From Knufia peltigerae (lineage: Eukaryota > Ascomycota > Eurotiomycetes > Chaetothyriales > Trichomeriaceae): a stretch of 64,000 nucleotides of DNA. The stretch covers positions 558,001-622,000 of the forward strand of contig JAPDRN010000001.1 in the NCBI GenBank assembly GCA_030247855.1, in the 5' to 3' direction. Made by a program: the position numbers and the translations under genes. Below the pieces are notes generated by a model. The model did no database searches and was not told where the DNA came from. It saw only the letters and a list, made by a program, of their open reading frames with translations. Positions 23,554-34,046 of the stretch are shown one piece after another. Position 1 is the stretch's first letter, and each line of letters begins with the position of its first letter.

Positions 23554-24519
23554 TCACAAGTTCTCGCCGACAACACCAGGCTCGGCCTTTTCCAAAATCT
23601 CGACCAACTCCTTCCAAACCTTCTCGCTAGCCTTTTTTCCGTCCTCACTCCTGACAAACGAGGACAATGCATCGTCGTCGACCTTTGAATTGGTCATGTA
23701 CTTGCCGTGGCTCTTGGGTCCGGCCGCCGCGGCCGCCACCAACGTCCGACTACCGACCTCGGTGGTACGTGCAAACAAGAACTTGAGGACGGTGAAGGTC
23801 AGTCCGCCTTCGCGGGCGAGTTCGGAATGGCACAGGCCAGGGTTGAGGTAGTTGACGGTGACCTCGCCCTCCCCACGCATCCTGGGGACCATGGCGCGGA
23901 CGGCGAGGACCTCGAGCAGTTTGCTCGTCGGGTACCGTTCCTTGAAGTCCGTCTTGGTCTTGTCGTCGAGCGCGTCAAAGGTGTTTGGCTCCCTCCACTC
24001 GGGAAACTTGGACATGCCGTGGACCTCGGACGAGACGACGGTCAAGGTCGGGGTGGTGCTGGTCTCCTTGGCCGTGGCCCTCAGTTTGGGAAGCATGAGA
24101 AGGGCAAGCAGGAACGTCGACAGCACGTTGACCGTGACGGTACGCTCGTGGCCCTCGGCGAGGTCCCATTTGAACGTGGCGACTCCGGCGTTCTCCAACA
24201 GGACGTCAACCCGCGAAAGGTCGTCGGTGGCTCGTTTGGCGAATGCCCGCACAGAGTCGTACGACGCCAGGTCCAGATGCCAGACTTGGATGACGGAGGC
24301 GTCGCAGTCGGTCGTGGCTTCAATGTCCTTCTTGGCGGCCTCGCCGGCGGCCGTGTTTCGTACGGCGAGGATGAGCTTCGCGGCCCCGAGGCGAGCAAAG
24401 TGTCGAGCCGCTTCTTTCCCCAACCCGGTGTTGCTCCCCGTCACGATGACCGTCTTTCCCGAAAAGGACGCCGTCGGGTACGGAAGTCGAACGAATTGTT
24501 GAGATATCAAGTTGCCCAT
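23554..24519 (-). CDS. Short-chain dehydrogenase/reductase (retinol-dehydrogenase-like SDR)
   Basis: An NAD(P)-dependent oxidoreductase, 321 residues, no intron. The Rossmann glycine motif is TGSNTGLG near the N-terminus, followed by NAG as LLENAGVA. The catalytic Ser is in VVSSEVHG and the Tyr/Lys pair is YPTSK, so the active site is complete. Basic residues after the second strand (LAVRN) suggest NADP preference, as in retinol-dehydrogenase-like and WWOX-like SDRs. The substrate cannot be read from the sequence. The gene is unusually GC-rich at third positions compared with its neighbours, which creates a long antisense open frame. A TATAAAG lies 146 bp upstream. It may work with the flanking HAD and alpha/beta hydrolase genes, but only proximity supports that. 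Confidence 0.92.
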   Translation of the reverse strand: MGNLISQQFVRLPYPTASFSGKTVIVTGSNTGLGKEAARHFARLGAAKLILAVRNTAAGEAAKKDIEATTDCDASVIQVWHLDLASYDSVRAFAKRATDDLSRVDVLLENAGVATFKWDLAEGHERTVTVNVLSTFLLALLMLPKLRATAKETSTTPTLTVVSSEVHGMSKFPEWREPNTFDALDDKTKTDFKERYPTSKLLEVLAVRAMVPRMRGEGEVTVNYLNPGLCHSELAREGGLTFTVLKFLFARTTEVGSRTLVAAAAAGPKSHGKYMTNSKVDDDALSSFVRSEDGKKASEKVWKELVEILEKAEPGVVGENL

Positions 24520-25776
24520 TGTGGTAAGTGTTGGGTAAGTGTTGGGTATGTGTTCTAGGATTGGGAAGGAGGGAAGCTATCAATTCTTTTTGTGATGGTG
24601 AATGGGTCGAACAATGATATTTTGGAGAGCAACACCGACTATGATAGGTAGGAAATGACTGGGGCTTTATAGTAGGTACTCAAGGAGATGAAAACGTGAA
24701 CACAATCACCAATGCTTTATCTTCGATTTTTTTTTCTTGACGGAGTCCACTTAACCCCGTGAATTGGGAGGGCACTTGGACTTTGCTTGTAGAAATTAGA
24801 AATCGTACTCAGGCAACAACAAAAACATGCCAGGTCTTGTCTATTTCGCTAGCAGGAGACTGTGCAGACACCCCAGAGTACCGGAGGTTGGGACATAGCT
24901 ACGGAGTACCCAGTAACTGTACATAGTCCGTATCCGTCCACACACACGCTAGACCGTATCGAGGGAAACCAGCGAACTTGGTCTCCACCGACGTTTTGAT
25001 ACGTGGATTGATTGGTTCTCCGTACACTATGGATGGACTTGGTTCTTTTCTCAAGGGTCAGGGTTTTGTACTCCGTGAATTAACGCCGTGGACAGGGCTA
25101 CTGTGGCTACTACAGATGTAATTCTGGACATGAGCTTTTGGGAAACATTGAGAACCTGGACGTTACCAATGTCCAATGTATATTGAAAGGGAGGCTGTGT
25201 ACGTACGGGGGTACAATAGTACTCATACAATAGTACGCTAAACAATAACCCCAACTCTATGACATAATCGCTCTGTGGTATTGTACATTGACTAGTACAC
25301 AGTAACGGAAATGGGTACCTAGGTAAGGTAGTCAACAAGACTTGTTGTAGTAGAAGGGGTCAAAAAGTAGTACTCGTACTGTACATTGTATATCTATCCC
25401 GTACAGACGTCAACGGCAAAGACAAGCCAGACCCCCCTTGTGTTTAATCCGCTCATACCAAGGAAATCTTACAAATATACCCCATCTACGGAGTACTACG
25501 AAGGTACTTGTATGTACGAGTTACGCGAAAGAAGGGTCCTTTAGCAAAAGTACGTCACAGTTTTTTGTCCGACGAGTGACTTTTCTCCAAGTTAAACTAG
25601 GTAAAGAATAAGTCTCGAGAGAGAAATTTATACGTGTATATGACTTTGAGCGTTCGGCTTCATACGACATCCCTCTGTGCGCCTGACGATAAATCACAAT
25701 CACACAATAAAGCGACAACAAGCCAACCAACACAAACTAGGTCACGCCTGTTGAAAGATTTCAGCAAACACAGAAA
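24520..25776. other. Divergent promoter region, SDR and alpha/beta hydrolase
   Basis: 1.26 kb between two outward-facing starts. It includes the SDR TATA box, two TACGGAGTAC copies (24900 and 25487) and a GTACCTAGGTA element near 25314. It is rich in GTAC and AGTAC words. No gene is supported. Confidence 0.5.
24665..24671 (-). promoter_or_regulatory. Probable TATA box of the SDR gene
   Basis: Minus-strand TATAAAG, 146 bp upstream of the SDR ATG at 24519. Position and sequence are normal for a fungal promoter; evidence is consensus only. Confidence 0.45.
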
Positions 25777-26691
25777 ATGGCTGATACAAATCTTACCGAG
25801 ACATTCACCTACTCTACCGAGACACACAGCTTCAACATTCGCTGGACGTCACTGGGCGACTCAACCTCACCACCTCTGATCTTTGTCCACGGCACACCCT
25901 GGTCTTCCCGCGTGTGGCACGACTCCGCACAGTCTTTCGCCAGATATTTTCACGTGTACTTATTCGACAACCCTGGTTTCGGGGAGAGCCCCCTCGGCCA
26001 ACCTCTCCCGGGCAAGCAGGACCAAATCACCGACAAGATCGCCCTCGACGCGGACCTCAAGCAGCAGTCGGAAGCCTTTGCCGCCTTGTTCAAACACTGG
26101 GCACGAGATTGGTCTCCCAACAACAAAGCACATGTCATCGCACATGACCACGGTGGTCTCATGAGTCTGCGCGCCAACATCCTGCACGGTTGTGACTATG
26201 CGAGTCTGTGTCTCATCGACGTGGTGGCGATCGGACCGTTCGGCCAACCGTTGTTCAAGTTGGTCGCGCAGCACCAAGACGTCTTCAATGCCCTGACGGG
26301 GCCGGTGTTTGAGGGTGTGGTCGAGTCTTATATCCGTGACGCGGCTCACAAAGAACTAAATCCAGAGACGATGGACATGCTGAAGAAACCGTGGGTGTCA
26401 ACCGAACAGGGCAAAATGGGCTTCGTCAGACAGATGGAGCAGGCCAACAGCCGGAGCACGGCCGAGGTCGAAGGGAAATACCCTGGAGTGGGGAGAAGGA
26501 TGCCGGTGAAGATCATCTGGGGAAAAGAGGACAAATGGATCCCCTTTGATACGGCGGAGAAGTTGAAGGAGAAGCTAAACGCAAAGGATGCAGTTCTCAT
26601 TGACGGAGCCGGACATTTAATCATGTATGATCAACCAGGAAAGTTGGGCGTCGAGCTCGGCTGGTGGTTGAGCCATGTGACCCATTCGTAA
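25777..26691 (+). CDS. Alpha/beta hydrolase with Asp nucleophile (haloalkane dehalogenase/epoxide hydrolase-like)
   Basis: 304 residues, intron-free. The oxyanion-hole motif is FVHGTPWSS, followed by LFDNPGFGES. The nucleophile elbow reads VIAHDHGGLM: the nucleophile is Asp, not Ser, as in haloalkane dehalogenases and soluble epoxide hydrolases. A downstream acid is in WGKEDKWIP and the catalytic His in GAGHLIMYD. The lid region between about residues 140 and 220 is alpha-helical. An Asp nucleophile means an ester intermediate on the enzyme and release by water, so substrates could be epoxides, alkyl halides or fluoroacids. Which of these it uses cannot be read here. It is divergent from the SDR gene. 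Confidence 0.9.
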   Translation: MADTNLTETFTYSTETHSFNIRWTSLGDSTSPPLIFVHGTPWSSRVWHDSAQSFARYFHVYLFDNPGFGESPLGQPLPGKQDQITDKIALDADLKQQSEAFAALFKHWARDWSPNNKAHVIAHDHGGLMSLRANILHGCDYASLCLIDVVAIGPFGQPLFKLVAQHQDVFNALTGPVFEGVVESYIRDAAHKELNPETMDMLKKPWVSTEQGKMGFVRQMEQANSRSTAEVEGKYPGVGRRMPVKIIWGKEDKWIPFDTAEKLKEKLNAKDAVLIDGAGHLIMYDQPGKLGVELGWWLSHVTHS

Positions 26692-26783
26692 AAGGTTGGA
26701 ATCCTTTTCTTCATTTGGCATTTCTTGGGGACTGCTCCGTATTTTGATGTTACTCTCTCCCACCAACTCCGGGGTAAGAAACA

Positions 26784-29066
26784 TTAGATGACGCGAATAC
26801 CGTACCTCCCATCACCTTCACGCCAGAGTAATTCTTCGGGTTCGAGATCCCTTGACAAGAGGCAGTCTTTGTCAAACTCTTGCTCACCTTGTCGATGAAA
26901 CAATCTTACCCATCCCAGTCGCTTATAGTGACCTTTGTCCATGTGTGCCGATCGTTCTAATAAAAGCCCATCAGACATCCACAGACCTTCTTCGAGGCGC
27001 GAGTCCACGGTCGCGAAACGGCAAACATACGCCGTGTGGTTGGTCAACCACTCTGGAATCTGCTTGTACAACCGATGGTCGTCTAACCGGTCAGCTAGAT
27101 CATCATCACCAGTGAACCTCCGCCCGTTGATGGTGAGATATTCCAGCCTTTGCAGTTTCACGTCCGCGGCACCGAGCTCGACCCGACATAACGGTGCGAC
27201 GAGTTCAATGTATGCTGACAAGACAGGCCCGAAATGACGTTCCGAGTCCAGGAGCTGTACATTTGAATTCCTCAATTCGCATGAGAAAGAGTCGTGATCT
27301 TTGATACGTGACCCTGAGGTGGACCAATCAACATTTCCCATGACGGATGCCCAAGACCAGGATGGTGCCTGGTATGTCTGGTATCGTTCCTGCCTACCAG
27401 TGTAAGCTGACCATAGCAGATCTTGCACAAGAGAACGTCTCCATAAACCAGCAAGATAGTCCGTGGCCGGGCAACCCATATATTGTTGGACCACCTGGGC
27501 TAAGCCGGCAAGAGCAACAAGCTTGTCCGATTCGTTGGTCAACAGACATTCGGAGTACTTGGATACAATCCCTAGCCAGCAGCCGTGCAGCGTTGATTGG
27601 TCTCTCGACTCTGGCGTCAACCGTTTAAAGGCGATAGACGCATTGCTCTCGCCCATCTGTTCATACGGCAGTCCCGCTGACCAAGTCTCATTGGCTCGAA
27701 GATGATGACATTCCCAGTATACCTGATCGGCTGCAAAGTGAAGAATTCGAGGCGATAGTAATCGTTCCTGTAAGACCCAGGCTCGGTGATTCAAGACGGC
27801 ATTGTCAATACGTACCCGATACGCTTCATCATCCAATGCCGCATACTGGCCGACCGAGAATCCAGCTGTCCAGCGGGCTTTCACCGTAAATGCTCGGGTA
27901 AGGAGCGGGTTACTCGCAGAGAACAATCCACCATCTCCATCTGGAGAACATGTAGCTGCAAGGTTCAACACGGCATTCGAAAATATCGAAGCCATGGACA
28001 ACGCTTCTTCAAGCCAATCGGTAAATTTGTCTTGATTGATACAGAACGCATCGATCCAAAGATATTCAACACCAAGAGCTTGGGTATAGCTGACGGCATC
28101 CCGAAAGGTGTTTGTCAATGCGTCCCAAGGAATGTTTCTGCGATAGATAGCTTCGTTTTCATTTCGAAGCGCCGGTATTCTTGTCACACCCCAGCAATGA
28201 CTCAGGGTCATATACTCCGCTTCTTCTGGAAGACTAGACCCATCTACTATCTTCAGTAGTGGATGTGAGGATGTTTGAGACTGTATGTTGATGAGCTTTG
28301 AGGGCTTCCGTAATGGCAAATAAGATACCGCTTGGCATTCGGTGTGTGACCCCCTACACTGGCGGACCCATGCATCAACCTCGGGTAATGTACGCTTTTG
28401 AACGTCGGAAAGGATGCTTTCGGGGGCTTCAGAACCAGCGTATGCTCGAAGTCAACTCTCTTGAAAGCGCATCAAATGCTTTCCAAACTTACCAAGGATC
28501 GGAATCAAGTAGAGAGAAATCCAGCAAGGACGGATCCCTTTCTTGGAAACATCTCCGTCGAGGAAGTATTTCACGTCTAGGCGTAAGGGACCAGAAGAAT
28601 CTTCGCTTTCTCTGTGTGGCAGGATTGTAGCAATACCAAACATCTTCTGTGGATTCTCCTTTGCAAATTTCCAAGTCTCATGGTATTTACCCGCTCCAGT
28701 AGTATGAAATATAGGTAGTTGATCTAGTATCAAGTTGCAAAGATGGCATCCATTGCCGGCGGAGATCTTCAATTCAGATATATTGTAATGTCTGAAATTA
28801 GCAGACTGGACAGACTGGTCATCGCGGTGCTGCCACATTCGTCCTTGTTGTTGTCTCGCTGGCCTCGCCGGCAGCACTGGTGCACTACCGTGAGATTCAA
28901 AGGTCTGGATACTTGAGTCGTCGTCGACGGTGGCTGCAGCTTTGCCACGAGACTGACTCATGTCATTCTCGATTTCGCCACCAGTACTCACGATCCGATG
29001 GTCCCACTGACCACTAAATAACCTGGTACAAATATCACACAGCTGGCATTTCCCAGCAGATGCCAT
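26784..29066 (-). CDS. HET-domain (heterokaryon incompatibility) protein
   Basis: 744 residues from two exons, 28493-29066 and 26784-28444. The 48-nt intron has a GTAAGT donor and an AG acceptor that restores the block SHTECQ...YLPLRKPSKLINI, the usual lead into a HET domain. The HET core follows: YMTLSHCWG, then NTFRDAVSYTQALGVEYLWI and DAFCINQD, which together define the family. The N-terminus has Cys pairs (CQLCDICTRLF, then CHLCNLI) that look like a metal-binding or disulfide region seen in front of many HET domains. C-terminal to the HET core is a poorly conserved region of about 350 residues. HET proteins trigger programmed cell death upon hyphal fusion of unlike strains. I see no partner gene next to it. 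The gene is complete, with no frameshift. Confidence 0.93.
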
Positions 29067-29433
29067 GCCTATCGCGATTGTAGATGCTCATTCAAGCTCA
29101 AAGCGACGTAAACAAACCAAATGACGGAAATGACGGCATCGCAAGATGAGCATGAGGCGTGTATCCGTCGGCGGATCGATCATTGGTTGAGGGATCGAGA
29201 CATCGACCTCCTTATCCTCCTTTGGCCACAAGTGTCTGTACACAAAATTCGACGTTCAATGTTGAGTGGTGAAGAGTCAGGTACTCCGTACAGTATGTAG
29301 TAGTCGGTAGTGTAACCTGTTATGGGCTAGTGATCCTTATCGATAAGGACCGAAATCTTGGCTGAGAAATTACTTTTTTTGTCCGGGGTTCTTTGCCGCA
29401 AGAAGATAGATTTCTTTCCAATAGACGCCGAAC
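29067..29433. promoter_or_regulatory. Divergent promoter, HET gene and NOP14
   Basis: A 367-bp gap between two outward-facing ATGs. It contains one TACTCCGTAC (29282-29291) and, 45 bp further on, the palindromic ATCCTTATCGATAAGGA, which contains GATAAG on both strands. Those GATA sites could bind GATA factors; this is inference. Confidence 0.45.
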
Positions 29434-32130
29434 ATGGCGCCCTCACAGCTCAAACAGCTGAAAGCTTCCCTACGCGAGCATGGTATCCGTGGTCCTCAAA
29501 AATCCAAAAAAGAACGACAGGCCACAGCTAAGGATGCACAGAAGCGGAATCAGCGCCATGCAGCCCTCGAAAGCATCCGGGAACGATTCAATGCCTTCGA
29601 GGTCAAGGGTCCGAGGAGGGAGAAGTTCGAGGTTGCAAGTGCAAAGAAATCACAAGCATCATCAGTACGTCCTGGTGTCACACGAGGCTTGGGTGAAGAG
29701 AGAAGACGAGAAACATTATTGAAAGAGATGCAAAGCCGGAACAAAGTCGGAGGCCTACTCGATCGACGGTTCGGAGAGAACGATCCTACCATGACGCCTG
29801 AAGAACGAGCCGCCGAAAGATTTGCCCGTCAAAACGAGCGAAAGTTAAGAAAGACGTCAATGTTCAATCTAGAGGACGACAGCGAGGAAGAGATGACACT
29901 TACACATGGTGGAAGATCACTAGACTTTGGTGGCGATATCCAAGATGATTTTGACGAGGGTGATGTTGCTGCATCAGATGATAATGTCGACGATTTCGAG
30001 GCGCAGAATGATAGACCAAGGAAGAAGCTGCGGCTTGAGGATTCCCTCGATGACGGAAGTGAGGAAGATGGAGAGATGCCAGAGCGAAGAAAAACCAAGA
30101 ATGAAGTCATGAAAGAAATAATCGCCAAGTCAAAAATGTACAAAGCAGAACGACAAGCGGCCAAGGCAGACGACGATGATTTACGAGCCGAGTTGGACAA
30201 AGGAATGGCCGACTTTTACGAGGCGCTTCGTGGACATAAACCACCCGAGAAGCAGCCAGTCACGGCGCAAGCCACCGAAGCGTCCGAACCACACATGGAC
30301 CCCGCTCGAGCTGCCATGCTCGCAGGTAAGAGCAGGGTAGATGCAGAGAAGGAGTACGAGGCGAATCTTCGCGAGCTGAAACTTGAGGCTCGCTCTAAAC
30401 CTAGTGTTCGGACAAAGACAGACGAAGAGAAGGCTGCCGAGGAAGCTGCAAGGCTTGAAGAATTAGAAAGGAAACGTGTGCGACGTATGAAAGGCGAAGC
30501 AGAGAGCTCAGACGACGAAGACGAGGCCGAGCTTGGTCCAGATGAGGATTTCGAGGAAGATGATGCAGAAGCCTTTGGTCTGGCTGCCCCTGAAGCCGCT
30601 CCTAGGCAAGAATTAGATGTAGAGGACGAAGACGAGTTTGTCCTCGACGATGACTTGCTCGCCTCTGATTCCGAAGCGGAGATGGCCAGTGATCAGGACG
30701 AAGATGATGACAAATCTGAAGATGAGCCTGAAGATGATGGCGACGACGACTTCATAAATGGTCTTGCCCTACCACAACTGCCGAAGTTGAAGACGCAGTC
30801 GACAGGGAACGTGGCCGCCAGCAACAACCTTGCCTATACGTTTCCCTGCCCGCAAACCCACGACGAATTTTTAGAGGTAACAAAGGATGCCGAGTTCTCT
30901 GATCTACCAACCATCGTCCAGAGAATCCGTGCTCTTTACCACAAAGGCCTTGCCCAAGGGAATCAGCAGAAGCTGGATGTGTTTGCGGGAGTCTTGTCAC
31001 AGCACGTGGCGTATCTCGCCGATAACAAGGGCGACGTGCCTTTTTCAGTGTTGGAAAGTTTACTACGGCATCTACATTCTATGGCGAAAGCCTCACCAGA
31101 GGCAGTCGGCATTGCGTTCCGGACACATCTCGAAAGCATCGCCGAAGATCGAGCACTCAAGTTATCTCCAGGAGATTTGATCATCCTGACTGGTATCTCG
31201 ACCATTTTTCCTACTTCTGATCACTTTCACTCTGTGGTGACCCCAGCCATGCTGACCCTTGGCCGGTACCTGGGTCAAAGCACAATCCAAAATGTACAGG
31301 ATCTTGGAACCGGAGCATACTGCTGCTCACTTTCTCTCCGTTACCAGCGACTGGCAAGGAGACATATACCCGAAGTGGTTACGTACATCGTCAATGCTTT
31401 GGCTGCTCTGGCGCCTGTCCCACTCCCCGAGGAGGACAAGGAAGGACAACCACTGAATATCCCAGCCAGACTACCACGTGTACCTCTGCGAATCAACTCC
31501 CACGGAGATGTCCCTGAAAAATTGGCCTTCAAGGAGCTTGTGATGAATGCAGAGGCCCAAGATGATTCTTCGAAGCGGACGGCTCTCTTGCATACATTCA
31601 TTCGCATCTGCGCACAGTCTGCCGAGCTATGGAAACAGAAGACCGCCTTTCCAGAGCTGATCTCTCCTTACATACAAGCCCTTAGCCACATCGTCTCCCA
31701 CCCTAGCAAGCTTCCTAAGCGATCCATCGCTCTTACTTCAAGCACATTACAAAATCTACGGTCTCTCCGGACGGCATCGATCGAGGCACGGAAACCTCTG
31801 CTTCTTCACAACCACCGACCCTTGGCAATCAAGACCGCTATTCCAGCCTTTATCGAGAACTACAACCCAGATCGCCACTATGATCCTGACAGACAACGCG
31901 CTGAGCTTTCGAAACTCAAGGCAGAGCACAAGAAGGAACGAAAGGGAGCGATGCGTGAGCTGCGCAAGGATGCTAATTTCATGGCCCGAGAGCAGCTCAG
32001 AGAGAAGAAGGAGAAGGATGCTGCGTATGATAAGAAATTCAAGAGGTTGGTCGCTGAGATCCAGGGTGAGGAAGGCCGAGAGCAAAAGGGTTACGATAGA
32101 GAGAAGAAAAAGAGACAGGGACGATTCTAG
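29434..32130 (+). CDS. nop14: Nop14, small-subunit processome protein
   Basis: A nucleolar protein needed for early pre-rRNA cleavage and 40S subunit assembly. 898 residues, no intron. It opens with MAPSQLKQLKASLREHGI and the conserved block NAFEVKGPRREKFEV, then VGGLLDRRFGE, then TPEERAAERFARQNE. The middle third is highly charged, with long Asp/Glu runs (SSDDEDEAELGPDEDFEEDD and others). The conserved helical domain runs from about residue 460 (FPCPQTHDEFLEVT) to 800. The C-terminus, FIENYNPDRHYDPDRQRAEL followed by Lys/Arg-rich helices, is a Nop14 signature. Length and block order match fungal Nop14. Confidence 0.96.
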   Translation: MAPSQLKQLKASLREHGIRGPQKSKKERQATAKDAQKRNQRHAALESIRERFNAFEVKGPRREKFEVASAKKSQASSVRPGVTRGLGEERRRETLLKEMQSRNKVGGLLDRRFGENDPTMTPEERAAERFARQNERKLRKTSMFNLEDDSEEEMTLTHGGRSLDFGGDIQDDFDEGDVAASDDNVDDFEAQNDRPRKKLRLEDSLDDGSEEDGEMPERRKTKNEVMKEIIAKSKMYKAERQAAKADDDDLRAELDKGMADFYEALRGHKPPEKQPVTAQATEASEPHMDPARAAMLAGKSRVDAEKEYEANLRELKLEARSKPSVRTKTDEEKAAEEAARLEELERKRVRRMKGEAESSDDEDEAELGPDEDFEEDDAEAFGLAAPEAAPRQELDVEDEDEFVLDDDLLASDSEAEMASDQDEDDDKSEDEPEDDGDDDFINGLALPQLPKLKTQSTGNVAASNNLAYTFPCPQTHDEFLEVTKDAEFSDLPTIVQRIRALYHKGLAQGNQQKLDVFAGVLSQHVAYLADNKGDVPFSVLESLLRHLHSMAKASPEAVGIAFRTHLESIAEDRALKLSPGDLIILTGISTIFPTSDHFHSVVTPAMLTLGRYLGQSTIQNVQDLGTGAYCCSLSLRYQRLARRHIPEVVTYIVNALAALAPVPLPEEDKEGQPLNIPARLPRVPLRINSHGDVPEKLAFKELVMNAEAQDDSSKRTALLHTFIRICAQSAELWKQKTAFPELISPYIQALSHIVSHPSKLPKRSIALTSSTLQNLRSLRTASIEARKPLLLHNHRPLAIKTAIPAFIENYNPDRHYDPDRQRAELSKLKAEHKKERKGAMRELRKDANFMAREQLREKKEKDAAYDKKFKRLVAEIQGEEGREQKGYDREKKKRQGRF

Positions 32131-32314
32131 TCTACAGTGGGCGTGTTTAGTATATAGCATTCTTCAGAGTAGCTCTTCATCATGGCTAAAATTGCTTTGA
32201 CGGCTGTGAATGAGTGATAAATATAGCCCTCCTACTCGTGTTTATGCACTGGTGGTCATCCCACGTATATGTGATCAGTACCATCCTGGCTTCAATACGT
32301 CCACCAGAACGAGC

Positions 32315-32323
32315 AAAAAAAAA
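32315..32323 (-). terminator. RNA polymerase III T-run terminator for tRNA-Ile
   Basis: Nine T on the minus strand (nine A on the plus), starting three bases after the tRNA discriminator base. This is the expected Pol III stop signal. Confidence 0.85.
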
Positions 32324-32325
32324 GT

Positions 32326-32435
32326 TGGTCCTGGCGAGATTTGAACTCGCGACTTTCGCATATCTCGAAAGATTCATATAGCATGCAAGCATACAATATA
32401 AGAACGACACGCTAAACCTGCTGCGTCACAGGACC
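32326..32435 (-). tRNA. tRNA-Ile (anticodon UAU) with 35-nt intron
   Basis: Minus strand. The acceptor stem pairs GGTCCTG with CAGGACC and ends in discriminator A. The D arm is ACGC/GCGT around AGCAGGTTTA. The anticodon loop CTTATA gives anticodon UAU, reading AUA. The 5' exon is 32397-32435, the intron 32362-32396, and the 3' exon 32326-32361, so the intron sits one base after the anticodon as in eukaryotic nuclear tRNAs. The T arm is GCGAG/CTCGC around TTCAAAT. One anticodon stem pair (31-39) is a T/T mismatch by my fold and one is G/U. tRNA-Ile(UAU) also carries an intron in other fungi. It lies between NOP14 and the GPATCH11-like gene. Confidence 0.9.
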
Positions 32436-32779
32436 GATATCCTGACAACATCAAGGCGATCCGAAAGGAAACCCTTCCATCCTAACTTGTGCGTCAAAAT
32501 TGTGAAAATTTTCTGGGGTTTTAATATATAACCCTATCAATAATCACGTGATGTCGAACTTTCATTCGTTCCCTGCCCTGAGATAACTACTTCTTCCAAC
32601 ATCAATATTAAATCCTGAATCCACAAAATGTAATGCTACAGACAAGGTGAGGTCTAGTGCAAGGGCAAGCTTCCCCTGTCATTTCTTTAGTTCTCTGGCT
32701 TAGTACCTATGAAACTCTATCGCTCCTTTTGACAGAAAGTGCTAGACGTTGCCAACGTTCAATCTCTTTCCCCGGCGAA
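32436..32779. other. Intergenic region between tRNA and GPATCH11-like gene
   Basis: 344 bp. AT-rich with the tRNA's own upstream region and the promoter and leader of the next gene. I see no gene. The open frame reaches back to a GTG at 32657 but no ATG precedes 32780 in frame. Confidence 0.5.
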
Positions 32780-33778
32780 ATGGCGTCAAAGAACGATACG
32801 AGTGTCGAAGAAGACGAGGATGATTACATGAACATGACGTTTGAGGAGTCGGCCGCCTCGAAAAAGACAGAGACCTTAACTCAACGCAAGAAGCGACTAG
32901 CGAGAGAAGCCGAAATCAAAGGGCGACCGAAATCGAAGGCGGAACTGGCAGAGGAAGAGCGCAAGAAGAGAGACGCGGCGTTGAACTCTACAACGATGGA
33001 CACAAGTAGCAAAGGTTTCAAGATGATGGCGGCCCTTGGGTACAAGCCCGGAACTGCGCTGGGTGTTTCTCGTGCAGCCGAGAGCGAAACCAAAGATGAC
33101 CGTCTGCTCGAGCCTATAGGTCTTGAGATGAAGGACTCGCGCAGCGGTATCGGCGCGGATGCGGAGAAGAAGCGCAAGTTCCGGGAAGAAATGGAGGCGC
33201 ATGCAGAGGTCGAGAAGAAGCAGAAGGTCGAAGCGGGAGATTTTCGAGAACGACAGCAGAAGGAGCGCGAGGAGAAGAGGATGGAAGGCCAGATGTGGGG
33301 TGCCATGAAGGTCTGTGAGAGACTCGAGGATGAGGATGAAGATGAAGATGCCAAAGACTCCTCTTCCGGTGAGAATGGCGACGCGGTCAAGCCCAGGCGA
33401 ACTACAAAGCCATTGAAGAGTGTCAACGTCCTGTGGCGGACCTTGGTCAAACAAAGACTTATAAATGAACGGGATCGCAGGATGAGGTACGACCTGCAAC
33501 AGTCTTTGTCAAGACGGCCAGACTACAATGACCCGGATGAGGAGAAGGAAGATGCCATGGCACTCGGGAGAAAGGCTGAGACGGAAGAAGTTGATGTAGA
33601 CATCGATGAAGAAGACGAAGAACTCGATGAGTTTGCAACTCTGGAGGTCTCTGAAAGACTAACGAAACTCGTTTCATACCTCAGAGAAAGATGGAATTAC
33701 TGTTTCTGGTGCAAGTTCAGATACCCCGACAAAGAAATGGAAGGGTGTCCTGGCTTGACCGAGGAGGATCATGATTGA
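32780..33778 (+). CDS. G-patch and DUF4187 protein, GPATCH11-like
   Basis: 332 residues from ATG 32780. After an acidic start with DDYMNMTFEE, a Lys/Arg/Glu-rich helix leads to the G-patch, GFKMMAALGYKPGTALG, a glycine-rich motif that stimulates DEAH-box helicases in splicing or ribosome assembly. A long Lys/Glu coiled coil follows. The C-terminal domain ends with YLRERWNYCFWCKFRYPDK, the conserved Cys/Trp cluster of DUF4187, and a final CPGLTEEDHD. The order matches human GPATCH11. The likely role is nuclear RNA processing; that is inference from the G-patch class. Confidence 0.88.
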   Translation: MASKNDTSVEEDEDDYMNMTFEESAASKKTETLTQRKKRLAREAEIKGRPKSKAELAEEERKKRDAALNSTTMDTSSKGFKMMAALGYKPGTALGVSRAAESETKDDRLLEPIGLEMKDSRSGIGADAEKKRKFREEMEAHAEVEKKQKVEAGDFRERQQKEREEKRMEGQMWGAMKVCERLEDEDEDEDAKDSSSGENGDAVKPRRTTKPLKSVNVLWRTLVKQRLINERDRRMRYDLQQSLSRRPDYNDPDEEKEDAMALGRKAETEEVDVDIDEEDEELDEFATLEVSERLTKLVSYLRERWNYCFWCKFRYPDKEMEGCPGLTEEDHD

Positions 33779-34046
33779 ATTATCCAGTCATGCTAGATGA
33801 GACATGAAATATCAGAAGTGTCTGCGCAATGATGTTATGTCAATGACGAACTGTCTTATTCTTTGTTACGTATATGATAGAAATAAGTAATGGTTTTATA
33901 CCTACAAATTCCACCTACTGCTTGGGCAGTGATTTCTTCAGCCTCGTTCAGCCTCGCCATTTTCAATTAACCTCTTAATTGTCCATATTGCACCACCATC
34001 AACTCTACTTCCTTCCTTACCCAGTCCCATCAAAGTGACATCCACC

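Noticed and set aside
23707..24558. 283-codon plus-strand open frame antisense to the SDR gene
   Set aside because: It is the complement of a GC3-rich real gene. The SDR strand has complete catalytic motifs; the antisense product has none.
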